The notes under the pieces: generated by a model
Databases searched by the model: none
What the model was told of the DNA's origin: nothing
Seen by the model: only the letters and a program-made list of their open reading frames with translations
Made by a program: the position numbers and the translations under genes
NCBI GenBank assembly: GCA_041695085.1
Contig: JBGFRO010000047.1
Coordinates: 1 to 64,000 of the forward strand
DNA length: 64,000 nt
Reading direction: 5' to 3'
Source: DYFT01 sp041695085
GTDB taxonomy: Bacteria > Bacteroidota > Ignavibacteria > UBA10030
Shown: piece by piece, positions 32,254 through 41,565 of the stretch
How positions within the stretch are numbered: the stretch's first letter is position 1
How the letters are laid out: each line of letters begins with the position of its first letter

Positions 32254-34266
32254 TTAACGCTTCAAAAGCTCCCTCGCCTTCGCTACAACGTTCTCCACAC
32301 TGAATCCATACTCTTTGAACACGATCTCATAGGGAGCCGAAGCGCCGAATTTCGTGATCCCGATGACCTCCCCTTCACATCCAACGTACTTGTGCCAACC
32401 GTGAGGCACGCCTGCTTCAACGGCTAGTCGCTTCTTGACGCTGGAAGGGAGCACCGAGTCCCGATACTTTTCCGGTTGCGCTTCGAACAGCTCCCACGAA
32501 GGCATATTCACGACCCGTACAGCGATCCCTTCCTTTGCAAGTTGTTCATACGCGCCGATCGCATATTGTACCTCCGATCCTGTCCCAATGAGAATGAGTG
32601 ATGGATGGGGAGAGGTCTCAGCCAGGATATATGCGCCGCGAGACACGTTCGATGCAGCTGCGTATGTTCTCCGGTCGATGGCAGGGACCTTTTGCCGTGT
32701 GAGCGCGAGGGCAACCGGGCCACGCGTGTGTTCGATGGCGATCCTCCACGCTTCCACCGTTTCGGCCGCGTCGGCGGGGCGGATGATGGTCATATTCGGA
32801 ATAGCACGCAACGCTGAAAGCTGCTCAATCGGTTGATGCGTCGGTCCATCTTCGCCCAATCCGATGCTATCGTGGGTGAAGACATAGATAGGTCGAATTC
32901 CCATAATTGCCGCGAGGCGAATGGGGGGACGCATGTACTCGGAGAAAATCAAAAATGTTCCGCCGTAAGGAATCATCCCGTCGGTAAGAGCGATGCCGTT
33001 CAGGATGGAGCCCATCGCGTGCTCTCTCACACCGAACCGGAGGTTTCGGCCGGTCGGTTGCCCCGGTTGAAATTCCGGCATGCCTTTCAGGTATGTGTTG
33101 TTCGACGGCGTCAAGTCAGCTGAACCGCCGATGAGTGTGGGCAGATGAGGAGCAATCGCATTCAGCACCTTGCCCGATGCCTCGCGCGTTGCCATGGCAC
33201 CCTGTTCCGCGCTGAAGGAGGGGAGCGCGTTCTTCCATGCGTCTCCGTGCTCATGCGTGCGCACGCGTGCAAATTCTTCCGCAAGATCCGGATGTGTGCG
33301 CGCGTAACTTTCCAGCATCGTATGCCAGAGCGATTCCCATTTCTTTCCTAACTCGACCGCCTTACGAAAATGCGCAGCAACGTCGGATGGGACGTGAAAG
33401 AAATGATCCGGATCCCAACCGAGATTCTTTTTCGTCAGCCTGACTTCCTCTTCACCCAACGGGGAGCCGTGCGCTTCGGCCGTGTCCTGTTTGTTGGGAC
33501 TTCCGTAGCCGATGTGCGTTCGCACTTTGATTAACGATGGCCGTTCGGTTTCCGACTCCCCATTCTTGATTGCCGTGTGGATGGCCTCGATGTCATTTCC
33601 ATCTTCCACCGTCTGCACGTGCCAGCCGTACGCCTCGAATCTCGCGGCGACGTCCTCCGTGAACGCAAGTCCCGTACTGCCGTCGATGCTGATCTTATTG
33701 TCGTCATATAAATAGATCACGTTCCCTAATTTCAGGTGCCCCGCCAGTGATGCGGCTTCCGAGGCGACCCCTTCCATCAAATCGCCGTCGCTCACGACGG
33801 CGTAGATGCGGTACTTGACCACTTCGTAATGAGGCCGATTGTAGCGCGCGGCAAGGTAGCGTTCGGCAATTGCCATACCGATGCCGTTGCCAAAGCCCTG
33901 ACCGAGGGGGCCGGTGGTCGTTTCAACCCCGGGTGTATGGCCGTACTCGGGATGTCCGGGTGTTTTACTTCCCCATTGTCGAAACCTTTTAATCTCGTCC
34001 AGTGAGAGATCGTAGCCGGTGAGATGGAGCAGGCTGTAGAGCAACATACAACCGTGGCCCGCTGAGAGAATGAAGCGATCTCTATTATACCACTTCGGAT
34101 TTGTTGGATTGTGTTTGAGATGACGCGTCCAGAGCACGTACGCCATTGGTGCAGCTCCGAGTGGAAGGCCGGGGTGTCCCGACTTTGCTTTCTGGACGGC
34201 GTCGATGGAAAGTGTGCGGATGGTGTTGATACACTGCTGGTCAAGTTCCGATTGGGAGAGTGGCAT
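32254..34266 (-). CDS. tkt: Transketolase
   Basis: 670 residues, the usual length. GHPGLPLGAAPMAYVLW, HTPGVETTTGPLGQGFGNGIGMA, and VSDGDLMEGVASEAASLAGHL (thiamine pyrophosphate GDG motif) identify the N-terminal domain; FTHDSIGLGEDGPTHQPIEQL is the Pyr domain signature and GTGSEVQYAIGAYEQLA the C-terminal domain. It transfers two-carbon ketol groups in the pentose phosphate pathway. A modest gap separates it from the acid phosphatase. Confidence 0.96.
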   Translation of the reverse strand: MPLSQSELDQQCINTIRTLSIDAVQKAKSGHPGLPLGAAPMAYVLWTRHLKHNPTNPKWYNRDRFILSAGHGCMLLYSLLHLTGYDLSLDEIKRFRQWGSKTPGHPEYGHTPGVETTTGPLGQGFGNGIGMAIAERYLAARYNRPHYEVVKYRIYAVVSDGDLMEGVASEAASLAGHLKLGNVIYLYDDNKISIDGSTGLAFTEDVAARFEAYGWHVQTVEDGNDIEAIHTAIKNGESETERPSLIKVRTHIGYGSPNKQDTAEAHGSPLGEEEVRLTKKNLGWDPDHFFHVPSDVAAHFRKAVELGKKWESLWHTMLESYARTHPDLAEEFARVRTHEHGDAWKNALPSFSAEQGAMATREASGKVLNAIAPHLPTLIGGSADLTPSNNTYLKGMPEFQPGQPTGRNLRFGVREHAMGSILNGIALTDGMIPYGGTFLIFSEYMRPPIRLAAIMGIRPIYVFTHDSIGLGEDGPTHQPIEQLSALRAIPNMTIIRPADAAETVEAWRIAIEHTRGPVALALTRQKVPAIDRRTYAAASNVSRGAYILAETSPHPSLILIGTGSEVQYAIGAYEQLAKEGIAVRVVNMPSWELFEAQPEKYRDSVLPSSVKKRLAVEAGVPHGWHKYVGCEGEVIGITKFGASAPYEIVFKEYGFSVENVVAKARELLKR

Positions 34267-34393
34267 GCGGGAAGTTGTTTCGCTGAATGACGGTTATGAA
34301 AGATCGCGGCGTTGTGTGCGAAATTCAAGTGGCGAAAAGATAGACAACGATTGGGAAAAATCCAATGCAGCAGAGAGAAAAACGGAGTGACGA

Positions 34394-34825
34394 CTATGGA
34401 TGGGATTTGTCGGACGTGATGTCGGCGTACTTTGTACGCCAATTCGTCAGCGTATCTTCAGAGAGATTTTCCAGGTCTTCAGAAATCTTCTGGACAGTTT
34501 CCATCACCGATTGGAGTTTCTTTGCATCGTCGTCGGAGAGAGGTTGAGCGAGCGACGCATTGATCATGATGACGGAGAGTTTATTATTCACCACATCGCG
34601 AAGCATCTGCCGCATCTCCGCAATAGCCTGTCGTCGGACATCCCGCTCCCATCTCTTGATCTGGGACGCGAAGAGGAGATAGAGAAGGATAACGAGCACC
34701 GAGCTGATCAAGGTGCTTTTCCAGGTTTCGTGCGGGTGAGGTTGAAGAAGAAGCGGGACGCCGATGATGATGGCGGCGAAGAGCAGCGTCAACACCTTAT
34801 CGACGTGCCTGCGAAGCCACGGCAT
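34394..34825 (-). CDS. Membrane protein with histidine-kinase-like helical hairpin
   Basis: 143 residues. Two transmembrane helices (VLTLLFAAIIIGVPLLL, LISSVLVILLYLLFASQI) are followed by a helical hairpin: AEMRQMLRDVVNNKLSVIMINASL and KLQSVMETVQKISEDLENLSED. The first helix resembles the dimerisation domain of a sensor kinase with the His replaced, and no ATP-binding domain follows. No family name can be given. It could be a truncated kinase relic or a dimeric scaffold. Confidence 0.65.
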   Translation of the reverse strand: MPWLRRHVDKVLTLLFAAIIIGVPLLLQPHPHETWKSTLISSVLVILLYLLFASQIKRWERDVRRQAIAEMRQMLRDVVNNKLSVIMINASLAQPLSDDDAKKLQSVMETVQKISEDLENLSEDTLTNWRTKYADITSDKSHP

Positions 34826-35034
34826 GGGGTTGTGAGAGATGGTCTTGTTCGAATGACTCTGTCAGATCCAAACGCGACTTCCACTCGCTTCGCTGACGGC
34901 AAGATAATACAAATTCGGTCGCGCGTTCGCAAGAGCGAAGCGGCACAGGAGCGCGTGAATCTTCACGAAGTGATTCAGAGTGAATCACTCGCTCATTCGT
35001 GAGCTCCTCGCCTCACTTCGTAAAATCTCGTGAG

Positions 35035-35190
35035 CTATGTGGAAGGATGGATGGAGGAGGAGTGTGTGATCTTGACACGAGCTTGCAACATCGCGTGAAC
35101 GGAACAGTACTTCGTCAACGAAAGGTCGATGGCGTGCTCGACATCTTTGGCGGCAATGTTCTTGCCGAGTAGTCGCGAGAAGTGCGACTG
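35035..35190 (-). pseudogene. C-terminal remnant of an OsmC-family gene
   Basis: The frame HFSRLLGKNIAAKDVEHAID followed by LSLTKYCSVHAMLQARVKITH matches the end of OsmC-type proteins (the resolving-Cys motif KYCSV). No N-terminal half is present; a TGA stands directly upstream at 35193-35191. Only about 51 residues survive, just downstream of the asparaginase. Confidence 0.75.
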
Positions 35191-35218
35191 TCAGCGACCA
35201 AGCCAACTCATTCCACGC

Positions 35219-35731
35219 TCAACAGCGTCCAGTCGTACCGACGGGGTGCAGCTCTTCAAACTGCCCCGTCTGTTTGTTCTTGCGCACATTGTCCCAATGA
35301 AAGTAGCGACCGTTCATCGCGATGTAGACGCCGTTGGGAAGCGTCTGGACGAAGGCGAGTGCACTACCCAAATTAAAGAGCCCATCGGAGCTCCCGAATT
35401 TGTACGGCACCATCGCCCCTGTCAGAACCACCGTCTTGTTGTGAATCGCCCTTCCCAACACCTTTGCCGTCTCCTCCATCGTATCGGTGCCGTGGGTGAT
35501 GAGTATCTGCTCTTCATCCGCGCGTTGGCACTGTTCAAGAATCAACTGCCGATCGGCGTCGGTCATTTCTAAACTGTCGATCATCATCAGCGTTGTAATT
35601 TCTACGTCGACCTTGCATCGCCCGAGTTCGAGCATCTCTTTTAGATGCGTATCTTTGAAAAAGAGCTGTCCCGTCAACTCGTTGTATTCTTTATCGAAGG
35701 TGCCGCCGGTGACGAAAATTCGGATGGGCAT
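35219..35731 (-). CDS. Short single-domain asparaginase-like protein
   Basis: 170 residues: about half of an L-asparaginase, only the N-terminal domain. The two catalytic threonines are visible in IFVTGGTFDKEYNELTG and ILITHGTDTMEETAKVLG; LTGAMVPYKFGSSDGLFNLGSALAFVQ is conserved. Many bacteria encode this short form complete, so truncation is not implied, but the tail HPVGTTGRC after FEEL may be non-native. Activity without the second domain is not established. Confidence 0.8.
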   Translation of the reverse strand: MPIRIFVTGGTFDKEYNELTGQLFFKDTHLKEMLELGRCKVDVEITTLMMIDSLEMTDADRQLILEQCQRADEEQILITHGTDTMEETAKVLGRAIHNKTVVLTGAMVPYKFGSSDGLFNLGSALAFVQTLPNGVYIAMNGRYFHWDNVRKNKQTGQFEELHPVGTTGRC

Positions 35732-35881
35732 GGTGTCTGTGTCGGTTATGAATGAAGCTGGTGCAAATGTACGCTTTCATTGCTTCAGAGCAAACCTGGC
35801 CGGTGTTCTACATTTTCCGGTGTCCATTTTGTATATTGGTCGCCGTCCGAATGGTATCGGGCATTTCAATATTCCCCACTT

Positions 35882-37843
35882 ATGATCTCTGTAGAACATC
35901 TCTCCCTCCAGTTCGGAGGACGCGTGCTGTTTGACGACGTTTCCTTTCTGATCAAGCCTCACGATCGGATCGGATTGGTCGGTTCAAACGGCACAGGCAA
36001 AACGACGCTTCTGAAGGTTCTTCTCAGTTCGGTTCAACCGGACGCGGGCCGCGTGAGCAAAGCGGGGTACGTAACGGTGGGGTACCTCCCACAGGATGGC
36101 ATCACTGCTTCGGGTCGCACGCTCTACAGGGAAGTGGAGTCGGCATTCGAAAGCGTCATCACCATCCAGCAAGAACTTCAGGAAGCTCAAGACTCCCTGA
36201 ACAGGCTCGATCCGAACAGTCCGGAATACCGGGACGTGCTCGACGTCTTCGGTGAACTTCAGCACAAATTGGAAGACCTTGACGCGTTCCGGATGAAATC
36301 AAAGATCGAGCGTGTGCTGATGGGACTCGGTTTTGGGGTAAACGACTTTGAGCGTCTGACGGAGGAGTTCAGCGGCGGTTGGCAGATGCGGATCGCGCTC
36401 GCCAAGCTGCTGTTACAGGAGCCCTCCTTGCTGCTTCTTGACGAGCCGACCAACCATCTCGATATCGACTCACTCCAATGGTTGGAGGAATATCTTCATT
36501 CCTACAACGGCGCTATCATGCTCGTTTCACACGATCGGGCATTCCTCGATAGTCTCACCACAAAGACACTGGCGCTGAGCATGGGACATCTCGAGGTCTA
36601 CAGCGGAAACTACTCGTTCTATGAGCGGGAAAAAGAAACGCGCAAGGAACTGATGGTGAATGCGTACAAAAACCAGCAAGAGCGGATCAAAAAAACGCAA
36701 GAGTTTATCGATCGATTTCGTTACAAGGCAACGAAGGCCCGACAGGTGCAGAGCCGGATCAAGCAATTGGAGAAAATGGAATTAGTCGAGATCGAGCCGG
36801 AAGAGGAGCAGATCCATTTTGAGTTCCCCCCTCCACCGGCAAGTGGCAAGGTCGTAATGGAGTTGAGAGGGATTTCGAAGAGCTATGGAGCGAAAAAGGT
36901 GTTTGAGAATCTTGACTACACAATCGAACGCGAAGATCGCATAGCGGTCGTCGGTCCGAATGGAGCCGGGAAGTCGACCCTCTCCCGCATCATCGCCGGC
37001 GTGGAGGAATTTGGGGGTGGCGAACGGATCGTTGGGTACAACGTGGTGCTTTCATACTTCGCGCAACACCAGGCGGAGGAGTTAGATCGTTCCAAAGAGG
37101 CACTGGAGATCGTGGATGAGGTTGCGAGTGGAGAAATCAGAAAGAAACTCCGTTCGATTCTTGGATCATTTCTCTTTCACGATGACGATGTCTTCAAGAA
37201 GGTCGCCCTCCTGTCCGGCGGAGAGAAGAGCCGGCTGGCATTGGCGAAGATGCTTCTTCAACCGGCTAACTTTCTGATCATGGACGAGCCGACCAACCAT
37301 CTCGACATGAGGTCGAAGGCCGTCCTGCAAAACGCCCTCAGCAAGTTTGAAGGGACGTTTCTGATCGTGTCGCACGACCGGTCTTTTTTGGACCCTATCG
37401 TGAACAAAGTGCTCGAAGTTTCCACCTGCGGGATCCGGACTTATCTCGGCAGCGTTTCTGATTATCTTGCGAAAAAGAAAGAGGAGCGGCTCGAAGTCGA
37501 AACGGGATCAGAACACTGGAAGCAGGCGAATAGATCTGTTCTGAGCGAGAAAGAGCGGAAACGGAGGGAGGCGGAACATCGTCAAAGACGTTCGCAGAAG
37601 CTGAGGCCGCTCCGATCGGAAGTGGAGCAATTGGAGCGAGAGATCGAGGCGGGAGAGCAGAGGAAGCTTGAATTAGAGATGATGCTTGCCGATCCCGAGC
37701 TGTATAAGCGCGGCGATGAGGCCAAACAAGTGTCCGCAGAGCACAAGGAGATCAACATCAAATTAGAAAACCTATACAATCGTTGGGGAGCATTGACGGA
37801 ACAATTGCAGAAGGTGGAAAGGGAGCTGGAAGAGGAGACCTGA
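35882..37843 (+). CDS. ABC-F family ATPase
   Basis: 653 residues from ATG 35882 (MISVEHLSLQFGG); an earlier ATG at 35780 adds a non-conserved tail. Two ABC domains: Walker A GSNGTGKT and GPNGAGKS, signatures FSGGWQM and LSGGEKSR, Walker B LLLLDEPTNHLD and LIMDEPTNHLD. The linker has the charged ABC-F interdomain region, and the C-terminus (about 540-640) is a long coiled coil. No membrane segments, so a ribosome-associated factor of the Uup/YdiF/EttA group rather than a transporter. Confidence 0.93.
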   Translation: MISVEHLSLQFGGRVLFDDVSFLIKPHDRIGLVGSNGTGKTTLLKVLLSSVQPDAGRVSKAGYVTVGYLPQDGITASGRTLYREVESAFESVITIQQELQEAQDSLNRLDPNSPEYRDVLDVFGELQHKLEDLDAFRMKSKIERVLMGLGFGVNDFERLTEEFSGGWQMRIALAKLLLQEPSLLLLDEPTNHLDIDSLQWLEEYLHSYNGAIMLVSHDRAFLDSLTTKTLALSMGHLEVYSGNYSFYEREKETRKELMVNAYKNQQERIKKTQEFIDRFRYKATKARQVQSRIKQLEKMELVEIEPEEEQIHFEFPPPPASGKVVMELRGISKSYGAKKVFENLDYTIEREDRIAVVGPNGAGKSTLSRIIAGVEEFGGGERIVGYNVVLSYFAQHQAEELDRSKEALEIVDEVASGEIRKKLRSILGSFLFHDDDVFKKVALLSGGEKSRLALAKMLLQPANFLIMDEPTNHLDMRSKAVLQNALSKFEGTFLIVSHDRSFLDPIVNKVLEVSTCGIRTYLGSVSDYLAKKKEERLEVETGSEHWKQANRSVLSEKERKRREAEHRQRRSQKLRPLRSEVEQLEREIEAGEQRKLELEMMLADPELYKRGDEAKQVSAEHKEINIKLENLYNRWGALTEQLQKVERELEEET

Positions 37844-37954
37844 AATGGCGTGCGTTCCTTTCTGATCACCGCGATCGGTGACAGAGTCAGAGAGTATTGT
37901 CCGGGCGGGATGGAAGGCAGTTCATTTCGTAGAGAAGCTATAGACAACCGTATG

Positions 37955-38743
37955 CTACTTCTTCGCGAGGATTTGATCTAAACGCCGTCGCGCCACTTCA
38001 AGCTGTTGATGCTCGCGCAAGCTCTTCGGCTCAAGAGCGAGTACTTTCCGCAAAGCTTCCACTGCAGCTTCTTCTCGTCCCATCGCCCGGTATGTTGAAG
38101 CAAGTTCAAAGTAGGCAAATGAATTGGCGGGATCGAAATGGAGAGCCTTCTTGAGCATCGATTCCGAATCTTCGAGCGTCCCGTACAGATTCTTGCCGAA
38201 GATCGTGTTCGCTATCAGTTTCTCCATCCAACCGAGTCTCGACACGCTGCGGTAAAAGATCCCTAACACGACATACGCCATCGAGAACGTCGAATCAATT
38301 GTAAGGGCTTTCCGTGCATTGTGTTCGACGTCCCGACCGAGCTCCAATTTCTCCCGCAGCGTCTTGAACGGCACAAGGCTGCCGTGACACAGCGCCAGCA
38401 TGAAGTATGACTCGGCACGATCCGGATGGTACCGGTGAAGCTGTTCCGCAAAGCCGATCGCTTTGCGATAATATGATTCGGATAGATCGGACGTTTGCAG
38501 GGCGAGTCTTCCTAAATCGTTGTAGAGGCGGCTCATGCGCAAGAGGGGCTCAAAGTGCGTCGGAGCCGCATCGTACGCCTTTTGATATTCTGTCAACGCA
38601 CGCTCATTATTAAGTTTCTCAAAAAATCGATCACCTTTTTCCAGATGTTCCTGAACCGAGTTCTGGGAAATCGCTTTCCCCACAAAGAAGATGACCAATG
38701 CGAGCAATATGAAGTGGGAAGAAATGTGTGGTTTCGTTGTCAT
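37955..38743 (-). CDS. Exported TPR-repeat protein
   Basis: About 262 residues from ATG 38743 (MTTKPHISS), with a signal peptide (FILLALVIFFVGKAISQ). At least four tetratricopeptide-like repeats follow, e.g. GDRFFEKLNNERALTEYQKAYDAAP and FAYFELASTYRAMGREEAAVEALRKVLALEP. Such proteins act as protein-binding scaffolds in the periplasm. An alternative start at 38797 is less likely since it lacks a signal-like region. Confidence 0.8.
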   Translation of the reverse strand: MTTKPHISSHFILLALVIFFVGKAISQNSVQEHLEKGDRFFEKLNNERALTEYQKAYDAAPTHFEPLLRMSRLYNDLGRLALQTSDLSESYYRKAIGFAEQLHRYHPDRAESYFMLALCHGSLVPFKTLREKLELGRDVEHNARKALTIDSTFSMAYVVLGIFYRSVSRLGWMEKLIANTIFGKNLYGTLEDSESMLKKALHFDPANSFAYFELASTYRAMGREEAAVEALRKVLALEPKSLREHQQLEVARRRLDQILAKK

Positions 38744-38928
38744 GGGCGTTCTCAAATTTTCGAAATTGAAAATAGCTATTCTTCCGAAATCCGGCAAGCC
38801 TTATCCCGAGGTCATTGTAGGATGTCAGAATCCGATGATCAACAGCACTCAAGATGGTGCGGAGTAGAATTGCGGAGTTTTAGCGCAGCCGCATTGAGTG
38901 TGCTTTCACGAGCGATTTGCGAAAGAAT

Positions 38929-38957
38929 TTGACATTCGCGCCAAATTCGGATATATT
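38929..38957 (+). promoter_or_regulatory. Promoter of tRNA-Asn
   Basis: TTGACA (38929-38934), 17-base spacer, TATATT (38952-38957), 50 bases before the tRNA. The discriminator GCGCCG follows the -10 box, as is typical of stable RNA promoters. Confidence 0.75.
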
Positions 38958-39006
38958 GCGCCGACCCGGATCAGCTTTTCCGGGTTGTTCTGTTCTTTAC
39001 ATCGAT

Positions 39007-39078
39007 TCCGCGATAGCTCAATGGTAGAGCATGCGGCTGTTAACCGCAGGGTTGCAGGTTCGAGTCCTGCTCGCGGAG
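39007..39078 (+). tRNA. tRNA-Asn (GTT)
   Basis: 72 bases. Acceptor stem TCCGCGA/TCGCGGA, D arm GCTCAATGGTAGAGC, anticodon stem TGCGG/CCGCA with loop CTGTTAA (anticodon GTT), T arm GCAGGTTCGAGTCCTGC, discriminator G. The CCA end is not encoded. Confidence 0.97.
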
Positions 39079-39084
39079 CTTTAG

Positions 39085-39115
39085 AGCTTGAAGTGAAACA
39101 TCATCTCAAGCTTTT
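39085..39115 (+). terminator. Terminator after tRNA-Asn
   Basis: AGCTTGA/TCAAGCT stem with a 14-base loop followed by TTTT, 7 bases past the tRNA. The remainder of the 302-base gap up to 39381 shows only the ybaB promoter. Confidence 0.65.
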
Positions 39116-39305
39116 GTCGAGAGATCCCTCTTGTCGTCCACAAACGAAGAAATCTCTTTCCTCTTTCGCCTCTCGGCTTCATCACCCGTCTGCACTTCAG
39201 TTCGCTTCATCTGAGCTTTTTCTCTTCTCTATCCACTTCTGACATTCAATCTTGCCGCAAGTAGTGTAGGTATGTGAAGCCGTCTTCTTCTATTGATTTC
39301 CCGCG

Positions 39306-39334
39306 TTGACATTCCCTCCAATTCGCTCTATATT
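39306..39334 (+). promoter_or_regulatory. Promoter of ybaB-recR
   Basis: TTGACA (39306-39311), 17-base spacer, TATATT (39329-39334); identical boxes to the tRNA promoter. It leads to the ATG at 39382 with AGGAAGGAG in between. Confidence 0.75.
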
Positions 39335-39381
39335 GGCTCACATTATTGACCACACTGATCAAGATCAGGAAGGAGCGCTCG

Positions 39382-39726
39382 ATGTTTAAGGGTGGCATGC
39401 CCAACATGCAAAGCATGATGAAACAGATTCAAAAGATGCAGGAACGGATCGCCCAGGTTCAGGCGGAATTGGAACAAAAAACCGTCTCCGCCGATGCCGG
39501 CGGCGGTATGGTGCGGGTCACTGCAAACGGCAAACAACAGATCGTTAAGATCGAGATCGAGAAAGAAGTCGTGAATCCCGAAGAAAAGGAGATGCTGGAA
39601 GACCTCGTCGTGGCAGCTGTGAACAAAGCCCTCGAGAGCTCCGCAGCCCTGGCCCAACAGGAAATGCAGAAAGCCACCAACGGCATGCTGCCGAACATAC
39701 CAGGACTTAATATCCCGGGGATGTGA
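39382..39726 (+). CDS. ybaB: YbaB/EbfC-family nucleoid-associated protein
   Basis: 114 residues from ATG 39382, preceded by AGGAAGGAG. MQSMMKQIQKMQERIAQVQAELEQKTV, GGGMVRVTANGKQQIVKIEI and EEKEMLEDLVVAAVNKAL match the EbfC/YbaB tweezer-like dimer that binds DNA. It stands six bases before recR, the same partnership as in many bacteria. Confidence 0.95.
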   Translation: MFKGGMPNMQSMMKQIQKMQERIAQVQAELEQKTVSADAGGGMVRVTANGKQQIVKIEIEKEVVNPEEKEMLEDLVVAAVNKALESSAALAQQEMQKATNGMLPNIPGLNIPGM

Positions 39727-39732
39727 GGGAAG

Positions 39733-40332
39733 ATGGTTTATACTGCCGAATCGGTTGAGCAGTTGGCAGAACAGTTTGCCCAACTCCCCGGCATCGGTCG
39801 AAAAACGGCGCATCGACTGGCGCTGTATGTGGTGAAGATGGAACGGGAGGAGGTCGTTACTCTGGCCAAAGCGCTTGTGAACGTCAAGGACAAAGTTCGC
39901 TACTGCTCCATCTGCTCAAACATCACCGAGAACGATCCTTGCCTTATCTGCTCCGATTCCCGCCGTGACCGTCATTCTATCTGCGTTGTCGAAGAGCCAA
40001 CCGATGTTCTCGCGCTTGAGAAGACGAATGAATTCAAAGGGCTGTATCACGTCCTGGGCGGGGCCCTCTCGCCCCTCGATGGGATCGGGCCAGACGATCT
40101 CCGCGTGTCAGAGCTTCTCCGGCGACTCGAGGGAGCTCAGATTGAAGAAGTGATTCTCGCCCTCAATCCCAACGTGGAAGGGGAGGCAACGACACTCTAC
40201 CTCTCAAAGCTCCTGAAGCCGTTAGGGGTAAAAGTCACGCGCATCGCCCGCGGCTTGCCTGTGGGAACAAGCCTCGAGTTTGCAGACGAAGCAACCTTGA
40301 GCCGTGCCCTCGAAGGAAGGATTGCGGTGTAA
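39733..40332 (+). CDS. recR: Recombination protein RecR
   Basis: 199 residues. HhH motif LAEQFAQLPGIGRKTAHRLALYV, Cys4 zinc finger CSICSNITENDPCLIC (about 57-72) and the Toprim domain ICVVEEPTDVLALEKT, then GGALSPLDGIGP and ARGLPVGTSLEFADEATLSRAL. It works with RecF and RecO to load RecA on gapped DNA. The next gene starts one base after the stop. Confidence 0.97.
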   Translation: MVYTAESVEQLAEQFAQLPGIGRKTAHRLALYVVKMEREEVVTLAKALVNVKDKVRYCSICSNITENDPCLICSDSRRDRHSICVVEEPTDVLALEKTNEFKGLYHVLGGALSPLDGIGPDDLRVSELLRRLEGAQIEEVILALNPNVEGEATTLYLSKLLKPLGVKVTRIARGLPVGTSLEFADEATLSRALEGRIAV

Positions 40333-40333
40333 G

Positions 40334-40939
40334 ATGCGTTGGAAAGCTCATCGTGCCTTTCCGTGGTTGGTGGTGGCTGCAATGGGCTTGCTTTCGAAGT
40401 GCGGAATTTTTGAGACGCGGGAGCCAGAATTCCCCTCGCAAACGAGCTCCAATTATGTGCCGCCAACAGAGCCCTCGTTCGTTCTCTCGAACATGGCCAA
40501 TTCCTTTCGGGATATGAATACGGTCAACTATCTGCGCTCTTTCGCCGATTCGGGGACGGCGGGGAGATCGTTCGTCTTCGAACCCACCTCTCACGCTCGA
40601 TCGAAGTACGGCGGCGTGTTCCTGAATTGGGCGAGGGAGTCCGAACAACGGTACTTCGAGAATATCAAATCGAAGATCCCATCCGGTTCCACACCGACAC
40701 TCGCGTTCGAGTCCGTCACGGTGCTGAGTCGGCAAGCCGACATGGCTCAGTACGAGGTGACGTATCGACTGATGCTTCCGCACTCCCTTGCAACGATTCC
40801 CACCGAGGCGAGGGGTCGGACACAGTTCTTTTTTGTTCCAGATCGTTTCGGCAACTGGGTCATCTGGCGGTGGGTAGATGTGACGGAGAGCGCGACGACC
40901 TTCACATGGAGTGACGTCAAAGGGGAATTCGGTCAATAA
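40334..40939 (+). CDS. Exported protein, first of two related lipoprotein-like genes
   Basis: 201 residues starting at ATG 40334, one base after the recR stop. A lipoprotein-like start (FPWLVVAAMGLLSKCGIF; Cys near residue 23) precedes a core with SFVLSNMANSFRDMNTVNYLRSFADS and a second half of beta strands ending WRWVDVTESATTFTWSDVK. The pattern (one helix with A-FRD-Y then beta strands) fits an NTF2-like fold. Function unknown; related to 40982-41488. Confidence 0.7.
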   Translation: MRWKAHRAFPWLVVAAMGLLSKCGIFETREPEFPSQTSSNYVPPTEPSFVLSNMANSFRDMNTVNYLRSFADSGTAGRSFVFEPTSHARSKYGGVFLNWARESEQRYFENIKSKIPSGSTPTLAFESVTVLSRQADMAQYEVTYRLMLPHSLATIPTEARGRTQFFFVPDRFGNWVIWRWVDVTESATTFTWSDVKGEFGQ

Positions 40940-40981
40940 ACGGAAGTCTGCCTTGCAAACCATCAAGCCCCTACTTCACCG

Positions 40982-41488
40982 ATGAACATCCGGCTGCTGC
41001 TCGTTTCGTTGGTTATGCTTTTTTCGTGCAACCCCTTTGCGCCGGGATTAGAAACCAGCGAGGATGCCGGAGATTCGATCCTTGGAGATCCCAAGACAGT
41101 GGAAGGTGTGTTTCAGAACATCAAATATGCGTACACCTTCCGCGATACGAGCATCTACGGTCAGCTGCTCAGTTCGGAATACACGTTTATTTACCGTGAC
41201 TACGATCGGGGTGTTGACGTTTCGTGGGGGAGGGACGAAGAGATGCGTGCTACGAACGGGCTGTTCACCAACGTGCAAAGATTGGATCTCGTTTGGAATA
41301 ACATCATCTCGCTCTCGACCGATTCCGCCCATACTCGGGTGCAAGTGAGTCGTAATTTCAACCTCACTGTCACCTTCAATCCCAGCAACGTGGAGCGGGC
41401 AGATGGGTACGCGAATTTTGTTTTGGCGCGCAGAGAGCCGAATCAGCCGTGGCACATCATTCGCTGGCGAGATGAATCGAATTTTTAG
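40982..41488 (+). CDS. Lipoprotein related to the preceding gene
   Basis: 168 residues with a lipobox-like start (LLLVSLVMLFSCNPF). The core FQNIKYAYTFRDTSIYGQLL then EYTFIYRDYDRGVDVSWGRD, followed by strands and RREPNQPWHIIRWRDESNF. The Y-FRD-Y-LL-F-F pattern matches that of the neighbouring protein, so both probably arose by duplication. NTF2-like fold inferred. Confidence 0.72.
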   Translation: MNIRLLLVSLVMLFSCNPFAPGLETSEDAGDSILGDPKTVEGVFQNIKYAYTFRDTSIYGQLLSSEYTFIYRDYDRGVDVSWGRDEEMRATNGLFTNVQRLDLVWNNIISLSTDSAHTRVQVSRNFNLTVTFNPSNVERADGYANFVLARREPNQPWHIIRWRDESNF

Positions 41489-41565
41489 CACAAGGTCTGT
41501 TCCATGCATCTCATCACGTTTCATCTCCGCACCGCGAAGACGGGATACAAACAAGAACGAATCGA

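Noticed and set aside
34394..34825. Interpretation as a functional histidine kinase
   Set aside because: The DHp-like helix has no phospho-accepting His and there is no ATPase domain; called a membrane protein instead.
37850..37950. Possible hairpin TCACCG/CGGTGA after the ABC-F gene
   Set aside because: Stem is six bases and no T run follows on either strand.
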